Below, piece after piece: positions 29,988 through 38,938 of a DNA stretch of 64,000 bases. Below the pieces are notes generated by a model that was not told where the DNA came from, searched no databases, and was given only the letters and a program-made list of their open reading frames with translations. The first letter of the stretch is position 1. The number at the start of each line of letters is the position of its first letter. This stretch comes from Desulfohalobium retbaense DSM 5692 (lineage in GTDB: Bacteria; Desulfobacterota; Desulfovibrionia; Desulfovibrionales; Desulfohalobiaceae). The DNA lies in assembly GCF_000024325.1 (NCBI RefSeq), contig NC_013223.1, forward strand, positions 372,001-436,000, given 5' to 3'. The position numbers and the translations under genes are program-made.

Positions 29988-31574
29988 ATGCCCCAAACGC
30001 AGTCTCTTTTTGCGCGACACTTGCAACGCCGGCCGGGATTGTGGGCCGGCGTCATTATTTGCGTGACAACTCTGGTCCGGGTCTGGTTCGTCGCCTCCGG
30101 GCAACTCGATCTGGTCCAGGATGAGGCCCATTATTGGGATTGGACCCGCCATCTCCAGCTCTCCTACTACTCGAAGGGGCCGCTGATCGCCTACCTGATT
30201 GCCCTGGGGACCAAAATTTTCGGGGCCACCGAACTCGGGGTGCGCAGTATGGCCATTGCCGGATCCGCAGCCATCCAAGGGGTGGTCTATTGGGGGCTGG
30301 CCCGGTTGTGGGGACGGCCGCTGACCGGTTTGTGGGCCCTGGTCATCGCCAATACGATGCTCCTGTTCATGGCTGCAGGAGTCCTGATGACCACGGACAA
30401 TCCGCTCTTGTTGAGCTGGGTTGTTGGACTGTTCGCCCTGTACGCCGCCAGTGTCCGGGAAGAAAACAGCCGGCGCTATTTCTGGATTCTCGCCTTGGCT
30501 ATCGCTTTCGGCACCTGGGCCAAATACATGATGGTCGTGTTTCCGCTCATTGCCGTATTGTACAGCGCCGGAGTGCAGCGGCAAGCCATGTTGCCGCAAC
30601 GGTATTGGCGCCGATTGGTGCTGGCCTGCCTGGGCGGTGTGGTTGTCGGCCTGCTGCCGATTGTTCTTTGGAACGCCGGGCACGACTGGGTCGGGTTTCG
30701 GCACGTGCTGCATCGTGGCGGCGTGGGCGGGGCTGGCCTGTTGGAGTGGTTCGACTGGGAAGAATTTCCGGAATATCTCGGCAGCCAAGTGGGCGTGCTG
30801 ACCCCGTGGTGGTTTGTTTTTCTTCTGTTCGGAGCGTGGGGGGCCGTGAAGCGGTTGCAACGGCCCGGAGCCGACGGCATGGGGTTGCAGCGCCGGCAGG
30901 CGTGGTTGTTGACGGTCGGTTTTTGGCCGGTCTGGCTCTTTTTTCTGATCTGGAGTCTGCACACCCATATTGAGGCCAATTGGTCGGCGGTCAGTTACGG
31001 CGCCGGGATCTTGCTGGCGGCACTGGCCTGGGAACGGTATTGGAACACTGCGTCAGGGCGGCACAAGAAACTCCGGTATCTCTGGCCTTGTCTGGGCGTA
31101 TTGCTCTTTATCCTTGTGCACATGCAAAATCTTCTGCCGCTGCCAGCCGAGTATAATCCCGCAGCCCGGCTCAAGGGGTGGAGCGATCTCGGAGCGCAGG
31201 TCCAGACCCTGAAGCGGGAGGAATTCGCCCTTCCCCAGCGGGTGTTTGTTTTCAGCGACCGCTACAATACCACAGCGGCCCTGTCGTTTTATGTGCCGGG
31301 GCAAAAGCGGGCCTTTTGCGTCAATACCGGACGTCGACTCAATCAATACGATTTCTGGCCCGGTCCGGTGAAACGTCACGGCTGGGACGCCATCTACGTC
31401 CGTCAGGAACTGGGTGAATCCATGGCCCCGGAAGTGCGGAAGATGTTCGCCCGGGTCAGTGAGCGCATCGACTACCGCAGTCAACACCGCGGTCAGTCGG
31501 CGCAGGGTTTTTCCATCTACCTGTGTTACGGTTTTCATGGACCGTGGCCCGAGCCACCGCAGGGAAGTTTTTAG
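29988..31574 (+). CDS. ArnT/GT39-like membrane glycosyltransferase
   Basis: 528 residues, multi-spanning (about 10-12 helices). Residues 25-70 contain the family signature QDEAHYWDWTRHLQLSYYSKGPLIAYLIALGTKIFG of dolichyl-phosphate-mannose-type (PMT_2) transferases, in which the first-loop Asp/Glu is catalytic. A soluble C-terminal domain follows the last helix. It probably adds a lipid-linked sugar to lipid A, glycan or protein in the periplasm; the acceptor is unknown. Start ATG 29988 is preferred to GTG 29958 on site quality, but either is possible. Confidence 0.85.
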   Translation: MPQTQSLFARHLQRRPGLWAGVIICVTTLVRVWFVASGQLDLVQDEAHYWDWTRHLQLSYYSKGPLIAYLIALGTKIFGATELGVRSMAIAGSAAIQGVVYWGLARLWGRPLTGLWALVIANTMLLFMAAGVLMTTDNPLLLSWVVGLFALYAASVREENSRRYFWILALAIAFGTWAKYMMVVFPLIAVLYSAGVQRQAMLPQRYWRRLVLACLGGVVVGLLPIVLWNAGHDWVGFRHVLHRGGVGGAGLLEWFDWEEFPEYLGSQVGVLTPWWFVFLLFGAWGAVKRLQRPGADGMGLQRRQAWLLTVGFWPVWLFFLIWSLHTHIEANWSAVSYGAGILLAALAWERYWNTASGRHKKLRYLWPCLGVLLFILVHMQNLLPLPAEYNPAARLKGWSDLGAQVQTLKREEFALPQRVFVFSDRYNTTAALSFYVPGQKRAFCVNTGRRLNQYDFWPGPVKRHGWDAIYVRQELGESMAPEVRKMFARVSERIDYRSQHRGQSAQGFSIYLCYGFHGPWPEPPQGSF

Positions 31575-31585
31575 ATTGTCAGGGG

Positions 31586-31786
31586 GGCGGTTCCGGAACT
31601 TTGCAAAACGGCCCGGAAAAACTCGCTCGCAGGGATCGTATAGCTCCTGTCAGCCGTGAAATGGTCCGGAGGCGGTGTCCAGCGTTTCCGTTCTCGGATG
31701 ATGTCTGCTGTCGAGCCGACAGGAGTCGACGCTCCCTAGCTCGCTCAGACAGCTTCCAGGCCATTTTGCAAAGCTCCGGAACCGCC
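31586..31786. repeat. MITE-like element with 28-base terminal inverted repeats
   Basis: GGCGGTTCCGGAACTTTGCA... at 31586-31613 and its reverse complement at 31759-31786 match at 26 of 28 positions and enclose about 145 bases. There is no coding capacity. The inside carries GGAAAAACTCGCTCGCAGGG and GCTCGCTCAGACAGCTT, both also seen in the 220-base units at 26841-27327. It lies just after the glycosyltransferase gene. Confidence 0.75.
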
Positions 31787-31835
31787 TTGCACCGAACCGA
31801 TTCGTTTGGGAAAGAAGAAGCTTGGCCTTTACACG

Positions 31836-31957
31836 AAACGGCCCGGAAAAACTCGCTCGCAGGGATCGTATAGCTCCTGCCAGCCGTGAAATGGTCCGGT
31901 GGCAGTGTCCTGCGTTTTCGCTCTCGGATGATGTCTGCTGTCGAACCGGCAGGATTG
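31836..31957. repeat. Truncated second copy of the MITE-like element
   Basis: From CGGCCCGGAAAAACTCGCTC onward it repeats 31606-31728 at a 230-base offset with few differences, then diverges before the right inverted repeat. It ends about 60 bases before the PBP start, so it lies in the leader of that gene if transcription begins upstream. Confidence 0.7.
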
Positions 31958-32020
31958 GTATCGGCTTCGTCCAGAGGGCGTTGCATGCATAGAGAACTTG
32001 AAGTCGAGGATAGACGGCGT

Positions 32021-34393
32021 ATGAACCGTTTTCTGAAAATAGCCTTGATTGGTGTGATCATCTGCCTGTTTCTGGGTGCCGGCGGAGCGGCCGGGGTCTA
32101 TTACTGGGCGGCCAAAGATCTGCCCGGGTTCAAGAAGATCACCGATTACAACCCGCCCCTGGTGACCACCGTCTACAGCGCGAACAAGGAGGTCCTGGGG
32201 TATTTCTCCAAGGAGCGGCGGTTTCTGGTGCCTTTGAGCCGGATGGCGCCGGTGATCAAAAAGGCCTTTCTGGCTGCTGAAGATGCGGAATTTTATTCCC
32301 ACGAAGGCGTCGATCTGTGGGGAATCATGCGTGCGGCCTGGAAAAACTTTCAGGCCGGCGAGATCGTCCAGGGCGGCTCAACCATCACCCAGCAGGTCAT
32401 CAAGTCCATGCTCCTGTCCTCGGAGCGCAGCTACCAGCGCAAGCTCAAAGAAGCGATCCTGGCCTACCGCCTGGAGAAAAACCTGGACAAGGACGAGATC
32501 CTGACCATCTATCTCAATGAGATCTATCTTGGGGCCGGAGCTTACGGAGTTGAAGCCGCAGCACGAATGTATTTCGGGAAACACGCTGAAGCCTTGACGC
32601 TGCCGGAGGCGGCGCTTCTGGCCGGACTGCCCAAAGCCCCCTCGGCCTACAATCCGTTACGCCATCCCGAGGCCGCCCGGGAGCGCCAAGTCTATGTCCT
32701 GAGCCGTATGCTCGAACAGGGGTGGATTTCCCAGGACGAGTACGAAGAGGCCAAAGCGGCGGAGCTGGAATACTCGAGCATGGCCGATCCCTCCTGGAAG
32801 GTCGGGTCGTACTATCTAGAAGAAGTTCGGCGCTGGCTGATCGATCGGTTTGGGGAAGAGACGGTCTATACCGGCGGCCTCAATGTCTATACTGCCGTAG
32901 ACCTCAAACACCAGCGGGCCGCAGAACAGGCCGTTCGGGAAGGATTGCGGGCCTCGAGCAAGCGCCGCGGCTGGAAAGGGCCGGTTCGTAGCGTCAATGC
33001 CACTGCCGTGGACGATTTTCTCGAGCAGCAGGAATTGCCTGAGCAGGAAGCGCTGCGGGACGGGACCTGGGTGCAGGCCGTGGTCACCAGCGTCGATAAG
33101 CAGGCCGCAGCGGTGCGCTTCGGCAATCATACCGGGCGTGTTGCAGTGGAGACCATGGGCTGGGCCCGGACGCCCAATCCGGAAAAGGCGCCCGAGGAGG
33201 TGCCGCAGGTCAAGGACGCGCGCAAAGTCCTTGAGACCGGCGACGTGGTCTGGACTTCGGTGGTCGAGATCCCGGAAGGGACGCAACAGCCGTGGTCCCT
33301 GGCCTTGGAGCAGCAGCCCGAGGTGCAGGGGGCTTTGGTTTCCCTCGAGCCAGGCACCGGCTTTGTTAAAGCCCTGGTCGGGGGGTATTCGTTTGACGAA
33401 AGCCAGTTCAACCGGGCCACGCAGGCCCAGCGGCAGCCCGGTTCCGCATTCAAGCCCATCGTGTATTCGGCGGCCCTGGACAGCGGGCTGACTCCGGCCA
33501 CAGTTCTCCTGGACGCCCCCATCGTCTATAACGATCAATCCACCAATTCGACCTGGAAACCGGAAAATTTCGAAGGGGTCTTCTACGGACCGACCCTCCT
33601 GCGCACCGCGCTGGTCAAATCCCGCAATCTGGTGACCATCCGTGTGGCCCAGAAAATCGGCATCGATACCATTATCCAACGAGCCAAGACCTTGGGGCTC
33701 AAGGCCGAATTTCCCAGAGACCTCTCAGTCAGTCTCGGATCGGCTGCAGTCTCGCCGCTGAATTTATGCCAAGCCTATACGGCATTCGCCCGCAAGGATG
33801 GGGCGTATGTCGAGCCGCGATTTGTTCTGCGCGTCGAGGACGCCTGGGGTGAGGAGCTTTTTGTTTCCGAACCGGTGCAAAACGAGGCCATCAGCCCTCA
33901 GACCTCCTATATCATCAAACATTTGCTGCAACAGGTCGTCCAGAGCGGCACGGCCTGGCGGGTCCGGGCCTTGGGACGCCCGGTGGCCGGAAAGACCGGG
34001 ACCACCAACGACCAGCGCGACGCTTGGTTCATGGGCTTTTCCCCCGAGCTTCTCACCGGCGTGTACGTCGGTTTCGACCACCTCGACCCGATGGGCAAAT
34101 ACGAAACCGGCTCCCGCGCCGCCTCGCCGATCTGGCTGTCCTACCGTCAGGCGGTCAAAGGCGACGTCCCGGTTCAGGATTTCCCACGCCCAGCAGGGAT
34201 CGTCATGGCCCGTATCGATGCGGATACCGGCAAACTGGCGGGGCCGGATACCGAGCAGAGCTATTTCCTGCCGTTTAAAAGCGGGACCCAGCCCATGGAG
34301 GTCAGTCCGCCGTTGAAACAGGACAGCCCGGAGTCCGGCGGCAGCTCCGGTGGTGAGACTGGGGGGGATGATCTCTTGAAGGAGGTCTTTTGA
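32021..34393 (+). CDS. Class A penicillin-binding protein 1A
   Basis: 790 residues: a short cytoplasmic start, one transmembrane helix (residues 5-28), a GT51 glycosyltransferase domain (AEDAEFYSHEGVDLWGIMRA, GGSTITQQVIKSML, EIYLGAGAYGVEAAA), an OB-like insert and a transpeptidase domain with SxxK in PGSAFKP, SxN in KSRNLV and KTG in AGKTGTTNDQRDAW. It polymerises and cross-links peptidoglycan in the periplasm. ATG 31985, with AGAGGG nearby, would add 12 residues and is a real alternative start. The stop overlaps the next gene. Confidence 0.93.
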   Translation: MNRFLKIALIGVIICLFLGAGGAAGVYYWAAKDLPGFKKITDYNPPLVTTVYSANKEVLGYFSKERRFLVPLSRMAPVIKKAFLAAEDAEFYSHEGVDLWGIMRAAWKNFQAGEIVQGGSTITQQVIKSMLLSSERSYQRKLKEAILAYRLEKNLDKDEILTIYLNEIYLGAGAYGVEAAARMYFGKHAEALTLPEAALLAGLPKAPSAYNPLRHPEAARERQVYVLSRMLEQGWISQDEYEEAKAAELEYSSMADPSWKVGSYYLEEVRRWLIDRFGEETVYTGGLNVYTAVDLKHQRAAEQAVREGLRASSKRRGWKGPVRSVNATAVDDFLEQQELPEQEALRDGTWVQAVVTSVDKQAAAVRFGNHTGRVAVETMGWARTPNPEKAPEEVPQVKDARKVLETGDVVWTSVVEIPEGTQQPWSLALEQQPEVQGALVSLEPGTGFVKALVGGYSFDESQFNRATQAQRQPGSAFKPIVYSAALDSGLTPATVLLDAPIVYNDQSTNSTWKPENFEGVFYGPTLLRTALVKSRNLVTIRVAQKIGIDTIIQRAKTLGLKAEFPRDLSVSLGSAAVSPLNLCQAYTAFARKDGAYVEPRFVLRVEDAWGEELFVSEPVQNEAISPQTSYIIKHLLQQVVQSGTAWRVRALGRPVAGKTGTTNDQRDAWFMGFSPELLTGVYVGFDHLDPMGKYETGSRAASPIWLSYRQAVKGDVPVQDFPRPAGIVMARIDADTGKLAGPDTEQSYFLPFKSGTQPMEVSPPLKQDSPESGGSSGGETGGDDLLKEVF

Positions 34394-35367
34394 CGCTCCG
34401 CGGGAGAGTGTTTCAGCTGGGACAGGCCGGGATGGCTGTCCTGCGGGAGGCCTCGGCCGCTGCCGGGATGCTCTTTAAAATCATGATCCCGATTATTATC
34501 GGGGTCAAAGTATTGCAGGAACTGGGCCTCATTCCCTACCTGGCCCGTCCCTTGGCGCCGATCATGGAGATTGTCGGCTTGCCGGGGAGCATGGGACTCG
34601 TCTGGGCGACCGCGCTGGTGAACAATCTCTATGCGGCCATGGTCGTCTATTTTTCGTTGGCGGCCGATGATCCCCTGACCTGCGCCCAGATCACGATCCT
34701 GGCGACCATGATGCTCATGGCCCATGCTCTGCCCCTGGAAGGGAAGATCGCTCAGAAAGCGGGCACGCGGTTTATTTTTCAGGCCCTGGCCCGGGCGGGG
34801 GGCGCCTTTATCGTCGGCTGGGTTTTGCACCTGGGATATTCGGCGACCGGCTGGCTCCAGGAACCGAGTCGATTGTTCTGGGAACCGGCTGAGACCGGCA
34901 GTGGAGGGCTGGGGTTCTGGGCTCTGGATCAGGTCCGGAATCTGGCCATGATTTTTTGCATCATCCTGGTCCTGGTGGCCCTGATGCGCTTGTTGCAGTA
35001 TTTCGGGGTGACCCAGGCCCTGGTGCGGGTCCTGCAGCCTGTCCTGCGGTTGCTGGGCATCAGCGGAGAGGCGGCGCCCATCGCCATTGTCGGTATGACC
35101 ATGGGGTTGGCCTACGGCGGCGGGCTCATCCTCCATGAGGCCAAATCGGGGCGGGTCGCCCGGCAGGACATCTTCTTTTCCCTGACACTTATGGGACTCT
35201 GCCACAGTATCATCGAGGACACGTTGCTCATGACCCTGCTCGGGGCGCATGTTTCCGGGTTGTTGTGGGCCCGTCTCCTTTTTTCCCTTCTGTTTGTTTT
35301 TCTGCTTGTGCGGCTTGTCCGCGCCTTACCCGCCAGTTTGATCAATCGCTTTTTGTATCAGCAATGA
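34390..35367 (+). CDS. Gate (nucleoside recognition) domain membrane protein, SpmA/SpmB-like
   Basis: 325 residues with two Gate-type halves: residues 25-120 (MLFKIMIPIIIGVKVLQELG, then NLYAAMVVYFSLA) and residues 180-300 (VRNLAMIFCIILVLVALMRLLQYFG, then GMTMGLAYGGGLI). The start is TTG 34390, with GGAGG 4 bases before it, overlapping the PBP stop by 4 bases; translation is therefore coupled. Spore maturation SpmA/B proteins belong to this family, but this organism type does not sporulate, so the transported solute is unknown. Coupling to a PBP may hint at an envelope role (inference). Confidence 0.8.
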   Translation: MTLRGRVFQLGQAGMAVLREASAAAGMLFKIMIPIIIGVKVLQELGLIPYLARPLAPIMEIVGLPGSMGLVWATALVNNLYAAMVVYFSLAADDPLTCAQITILATMMLMAHALPLEGKIAQKAGTRFIFQALARAGGAFIVGWVLHLGYSATGWLQEPSRLFWEPAETGSGGLGFWALDQVRNLAMIFCIILVLVALMRLLQYFGVTQALVRVLQPVLRLLGISGEAAPIAIVGMTMGLAYGGGLILHEAKSGRVARQDIFFSLTLMGLCHSIIEDTLLMTLLGAHVSGLLWARLLFSLLFVFLLVRLVRALPASLINRFLYQQ

Positions 35368-35493
35368 CCGGTCGAGGCCGCCTGGGGCCTCCCTGACTCA
35401 GCTGGGCTGAAAAGAGGCCCGTGGGCCAGGACCGGATACCGCACTACAGCAGTGGCCTCGAGAACCATGGGCTGCCGGCGAGCCGGCCATGGG

Positions 35494-35847
35494 TTATTTG
35501 CCCATGGCGTCGAAGGTGGTCCCTTTCCAGGCCCACATGTGCCGGGAGACATTCTCAAAGATACAATAGATGCGTTCGGTTGGCACCTCGAGCTCTTCGG
35601 CGATAAAGGCGCTGAGTTGGGACGCGATTTCTGCGGTTCGCTCTTCTGGGAAATTCAGGCCTTTGAGCTTGGCAAAAACCGCTGGAGCGTCAGTACCGCC
35701 GAGAAGCATGGGCACGGAAGGTTCCAGTGCCACACACATGGCTTCCTCAGGTTTTTCCAGGATGGCTGCGGCCCGGAAGCTGGCGCGGCGCAGAAAACCG
35801 TTTTCGTCTCCGGTAAAGGTGTTGGTCTGGATTTTGAGATACGGCAT
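35494..35847 (-). CDS. MIF-like phenylpyruvate tautomerase
   Basis: 117 residues of the tautomerase superfamily, MIF branch. Pro2 becomes the catalytic N-terminal proline after Met removal. The equivalent of the MIF active-site Lys is present (LEKPEEAM, residue 32). SVPMLLGGTDAPAVFAKL and the C-terminal ERIYCIFENVSRHMWAWKGTTF align with the human MIF segments around FGG...P and VGWNNSTF. It should form a homotrimer and tautomerise phenylpyruvate-like keto acids; the physiological substrate is unknown. No neighbour gives a clue. Confidence 0.85.
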   Translation of the reverse strand: MPYLKIQTNTFTGDENGFLRRASFRAAAILEKPEEAMCVALEPSVPMLLGGTDAPAVFAKLKGLNFPEERTAEIASQLSAFIAEELEVPTERIYCIFENVSRHMWAWKGTTFDAMGK

Positions 35848-35866
35848 GGTCGTCTCCTTGGTTTAT

Positions 35867-36014
35867 CAGGCCGTGAAAATCCTCCAATGGCAGCAAAGCT
35901 ATAATACGTTCAAACTTGTACAGACGGATACGTACGCTGCGACCTTGAACGTTTTTTGTCGTCGTCCCTTGGGATTTTTGAACGACCTGCATTGGAAGGA
36001 ATTTTTCAACAGCC
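35867..36014. repeat. Dispersed repeat with TGAAAA / TTTTTCAACAGCC ends, copy 2
   Basis: Begins CAGGCCGTGAAAATCCTCC, passes AATACGTTCAAACTTG and GTCGTCCCTTGGGAT, and ends TTTTTCAACAGCC, so its two ends are short inverted repeats. Copy 1 is at 7826-7942 and lacks the right end. It lies between the U32 and tautomerase genes, both on the minus strand. Confidence 0.65.
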
Positions 36015-36029
36015 AGTTATGACCCCTTG

Positions 36030-38000
36030 CTACAAGAGTTGCAGATCCCAATTGAAGGTTGAGGTCCGGTGGGGCCGGGGCGCGGATTTGGGGCGCGGCT
36101 CATAGAGATGGGCAAAAAGGGTGTATCCGGCCTGCTCCAACTCGCGCTGGTGTTTGTAGAGGTCCAGGTCCCAATTGGGGTAATGCCAAGTCGTCGGCCC
36201 ATACCGTTTGGTCCAGGATATCTCTTTTTTCGGACTGGTCACGCGTTGGCCGGGCTCCAGATGGGGGGGCTGCACCCGGGAGAGACAAAACGGCCACGCT
36301 CCGCCGAGGACCAAGCCCATTGGGAGCGGACTCTGCCCGGGCAGGGCAAGGAGATCTGGTCCGGCGAGTTCAGGGCTGGCGAAAGCCCCGCTGAATCCGA
36401 GTTCGACCATGCTTTCCAGGGCCAGGGCATTGGCCAGGTTGCAAAACGGTCCGGCCCAGAGCATCAGATCCTCGGAATCGTTAAAGAATCCGACCTGCCA
36501 GGGGGCGTTCAAAACAAAGCGCTTCGCGCCGCGGGCCAGCAAACGGTCGATCGTCTCTTGCCACAGTCGCTCCTCTTCGGGCCAGAGCACTGGAGGCAGC
36601 CACCACCAGATATGGCTGTAGCGTGTGGAGCTGATCCCCCGCGGCGGTTTGGGTTGGACCCACAGTCCTGGCGTCTTGCCGGTCTTGCCGGGCGGCAGGT
36701 TACGATAGACGCGGACCAGGCTGGGTCGGCCAGCCTGAGTCCGGGTTCCGGGCAGCGTCGGGGTGAAGGAGGAAGGGGTGATTTCAGGAGCGGGCTCGGC
36801 CTGAAATTCCTGATCCATTTTCTTCAGGCGCTGCACCAGTTCGGGTTCGCGCCGGTCGATCAAAAAGACGCTCATCCCTTTTTGTTTCTCTGTGTTGCGT
36901 CCTTGGATAGTCAACAGCCCCCCTTTGGGGATGTATTTGCTGACCTTGTAAATCCGGTGTCCCGGTTCGTCCTCATATCCGATCCGAAGCAGGTCTTGGG
37001 GCAAGAGCGCTTTGTGAGGACGGAGCTGGATTTTGGTGTTCTTGGCCTGCAAGCGGCCGAGATATCCTCCCGAGGCTGTCGATTGGTCCGGGGTGACCGG
37101 AGGGTGGGGGCGCTGGGGCAGAAAACTGTAGTGGGTGGTCGGCCGCGACAAGGCCTGGTCCAGAAGGTCGACCGCTTCCTTCTTGGCCTGCGGATCCAGG
37201 GGGTTGTCCCGGAGCAGGGCATAGGCCCGGACCGTATAGGTCACATAATGGGGGCCCTTCTTACGCCCCTCTATTTTCCAGGCTTTGACCCGCGGGGCCT
37301 CCAAAAGGGCCTTGGTCAATATGTCCAGACCCAAGTCCTGGCAGGAGAAAAGCCGCTGGGGCGGTCCGCCAGCGGTATAGATCCTTCGGCAGGGTTGGAC
37401 GCACCGCCCGCGCAGACCGCTTTTCCCGCCCAGATAACTCGACCAGTAGCACCGGCCCGAGACCGCGTAACACAGGGCACCGTGGACAAAGACTTCCAGA
37501 TCGAGGGCGTCGGGACAGGCAGTGTCCAAGGTTTTGATTTCGTCGACGGTCAATTCCCGGGGCAAAACAACGCGGTCTGCGCCCAGGGCCAAAACACTGG
37601 GCAGGGCTGAAGCGAGCCCGATATTGGCCAGGGTTGAGAAGTGCAGTTCGCCGGTGAAGCCGGCCTGTCGGGCTAGCTTGAGGGCGGCCGGGTCCTGGAC
37701 GATGAGCGCGTCGGGGTGCACGTAGCGGGTCAATTGGTCCAGAAGCCGTCCGGCCTGGTCCAACTCATTGGGTTTGATAAGGGTGTTCAGGGCGACGTAG
37801 GTTCGGGTGCCGTGTTTCTGAGCCAGGCCCTGCAGGCGGCTCAGGTCGCGCAGAGCAAAATTGTCGGCTTCCATGCGGGCGGAAAAATGTTTCAGGCCGC
37901 AATATATGGCGTCTGCTCCGGCATCGACAGCGGCCAGGAAGCTTTCCTTGTTGCCGGCCGGGGCCAGAATTTCGGGCTTGAAGGCGGATATATCAGGCAT
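36030..38000 (-). CDS. U32 family peptidase-like protein
   Basis: 656 residues. It starts PEILAPAGNKESFLAAVDAGADAIYCG and carries the U32 signature VFVHGALCYAVSGRCYWSSYLGGKSGLRGRCVQPC, whose cysteines bind an iron-sulfur cluster in related RlhA/TrhP proteins. Those relatives hydroxylate 23S rRNA or tRNA rather than cut peptides, so an RNA-hydroxylation role is as likely as proteolysis. The C-terminal 250 residues are less conserved. ATG 38000 is used; the frame extends to 38096 without similarity. Confidence 0.9.
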   Translation of the reverse strand: MPDISAFKPEILAPAGNKESFLAAVDAGADAIYCGLKHFSARMEADNFALRDLSRLQGLAQKHGTRTYVALNTLIKPNELDQAGRLLDQLTRYVHPDALIVQDPAALKLARQAGFTGELHFSTLANIGLASALPSVLALGADRVVLPRELTVDEIKTLDTACPDALDLEVFVHGALCYAVSGRCYWSSYLGGKSGLRGRCVQPCRRIYTAGGPPQRLFSCQDLGLDILTKALLEAPRVKAWKIEGRKKGPHYVTYTVRAYALLRDNPLDPQAKKEAVDLLDQALSRPTTHYSFLPQRPHPPVTPDQSTASGGYLGRLQAKNTKIQLRPHKALLPQDLLRIGYEDEPGHRIYKVSKYIPKGGLLTIQGRNTEKQKGMSVFLIDRREPELVQRLKKMDQEFQAEPAPEITPSSFTPTLPGTRTQAGRPSLVRVYRNLPPGKTGKTPGLWVQPKPPRGISSTRYSHIWWWLPPVLWPEEERLWQETIDRLLARGAKRFVLNAPWQVGFFNDSEDLMLWAGPFCNLANALALESMVELGFSGAFASPELAGPDLLALPGQSPLPMGLVLGGAWPFCLSRVQPPHLEPGQRVTSPKKEISWTKRYGPTTWHYPNWDLDLYKHQRELEQAGYTLFAHLYEPRPKSAPRPHRTSTFNWDLQLL

Positions 38001-38363
38001 GGTGGTCCGTGGATGGTTTGTCTGTCTGGTCTTGCGGAAATACAGCGGCGGCGAGAGCCGTCTCGTCCAGCTGTGAGGCGAGCAGAAAGGATACACGTCT
38101 GTTTTTCGGCCGGCAATAGCGGGGTGCTTGAGCTTGGCCTTGAAATTTGGGGTCGCGGACTGGTTGTGGCAGGGGCGTTCACGGATTCCGGTTGAAATTT
38201 TGTGGGTGTTGGAAGAACATCTCTGGAAAACGGTTTGCGATTCATGTCCAAGGCCCCTTCAATCCACGGGCACCCCGCCGAACAGCTTGCCCGCAAAGTC
38301 TGATGGAGAAAGCGAGAGGCCTTTTTGAGAGAAATTCCGAAAGATAAGGAGACGAGGAAGTAT
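38001..38363. other. Intergenic region between divergent U32 and thioesterase genes
   Basis: No credible ORF, repeat or hairpin is visible. It presumably holds the two divergent promoters, but no convincing -35/-10 pair was found by eye. Confidence 0.5.
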
Positions 38364-38792
38364 ATGGAAACAACCGAGTGGATACAGTGCGCGCCCTTCG
38401 AGCGGTTATTGCAGATGGAGATTATGGAAGCCAGGGATGGCGGGGCCAGTTTGCGCATGCCGGTTACCCCGGACGTTACCCAAGGTGGCGGATTGTTGCA
38501 TGGTGGGGCGTTGATGGGCTTGGCCGATACAGCGGTGGCAATGGCTATCAAAAGCCTGCTGGAGCCGGGAACCCGGTTCGCGACCACGGAAGCGCATAGT
38601 GAATTTCTGGCTCCGGTTCGGGAAGGCGACGTCTTTGTCCGGGCCCAGGTCACAGGGCATGAGGATCGCCACCTCCGGGGCGAGGCCCTGGTCTACGACG
38701 CGGCAAATCGGGAGGTTATGCGTTTTTCAGCCCGGTTCACCATCGCCAGGGAGGATTTCGAGCAACTCCAGGGCGCACCCCACGACGTCTGA
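38364..38792 (+). CDS. PaaI-type hotdog thioesterase
   Basis: 142 residues from ATG 38364 (GAGG 7 bases before). The hotdog-fold motif is GGGLLHGGALMGLADTAVAMAI, followed by TTEAHSEFLAPVREGDVFVRAQV, as in PaaI/YdiI acyl-CoA thioesterases that release aromatic or other acyl groups from CoA. The substrate is unknown. It precedes the cyclopropane synthase gene by 146 bases. Confidence 0.88.
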   Translation: METTEWIQCAPFERLLQMEIMEARDGGASLRMPVTPDVTQGGGLLHGGALMGLADTAVAMAIKSLLEPGTRFATTEAHSEFLAPVREGDVFVRAQVTGHEDRHLRGEALVYDAANREVMRFSARFTIAREDFEQLQGAPHDV

Positions 38793-38938
38793 TTGAATTG
38801 GGGCCGCATTGCCCGTGTGCCGATGTTTCCCCTTGTCCTTTGTGGAGAAGGGGACTTTTTGTGTCCGCGACTTGGCAGAAAGACCGATTTTGGGCATAGA
38901 GGAAGAAAAGCCCTATCAGGTAAAGCTAAGGAGGCGCC

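Noticed and set aside
31836-32020. N-terminal extension of PBP1A from 31886
   Set aside because: The sequence before 31985 belongs to the truncated repeat copy and does not look like a PBP N-terminus.
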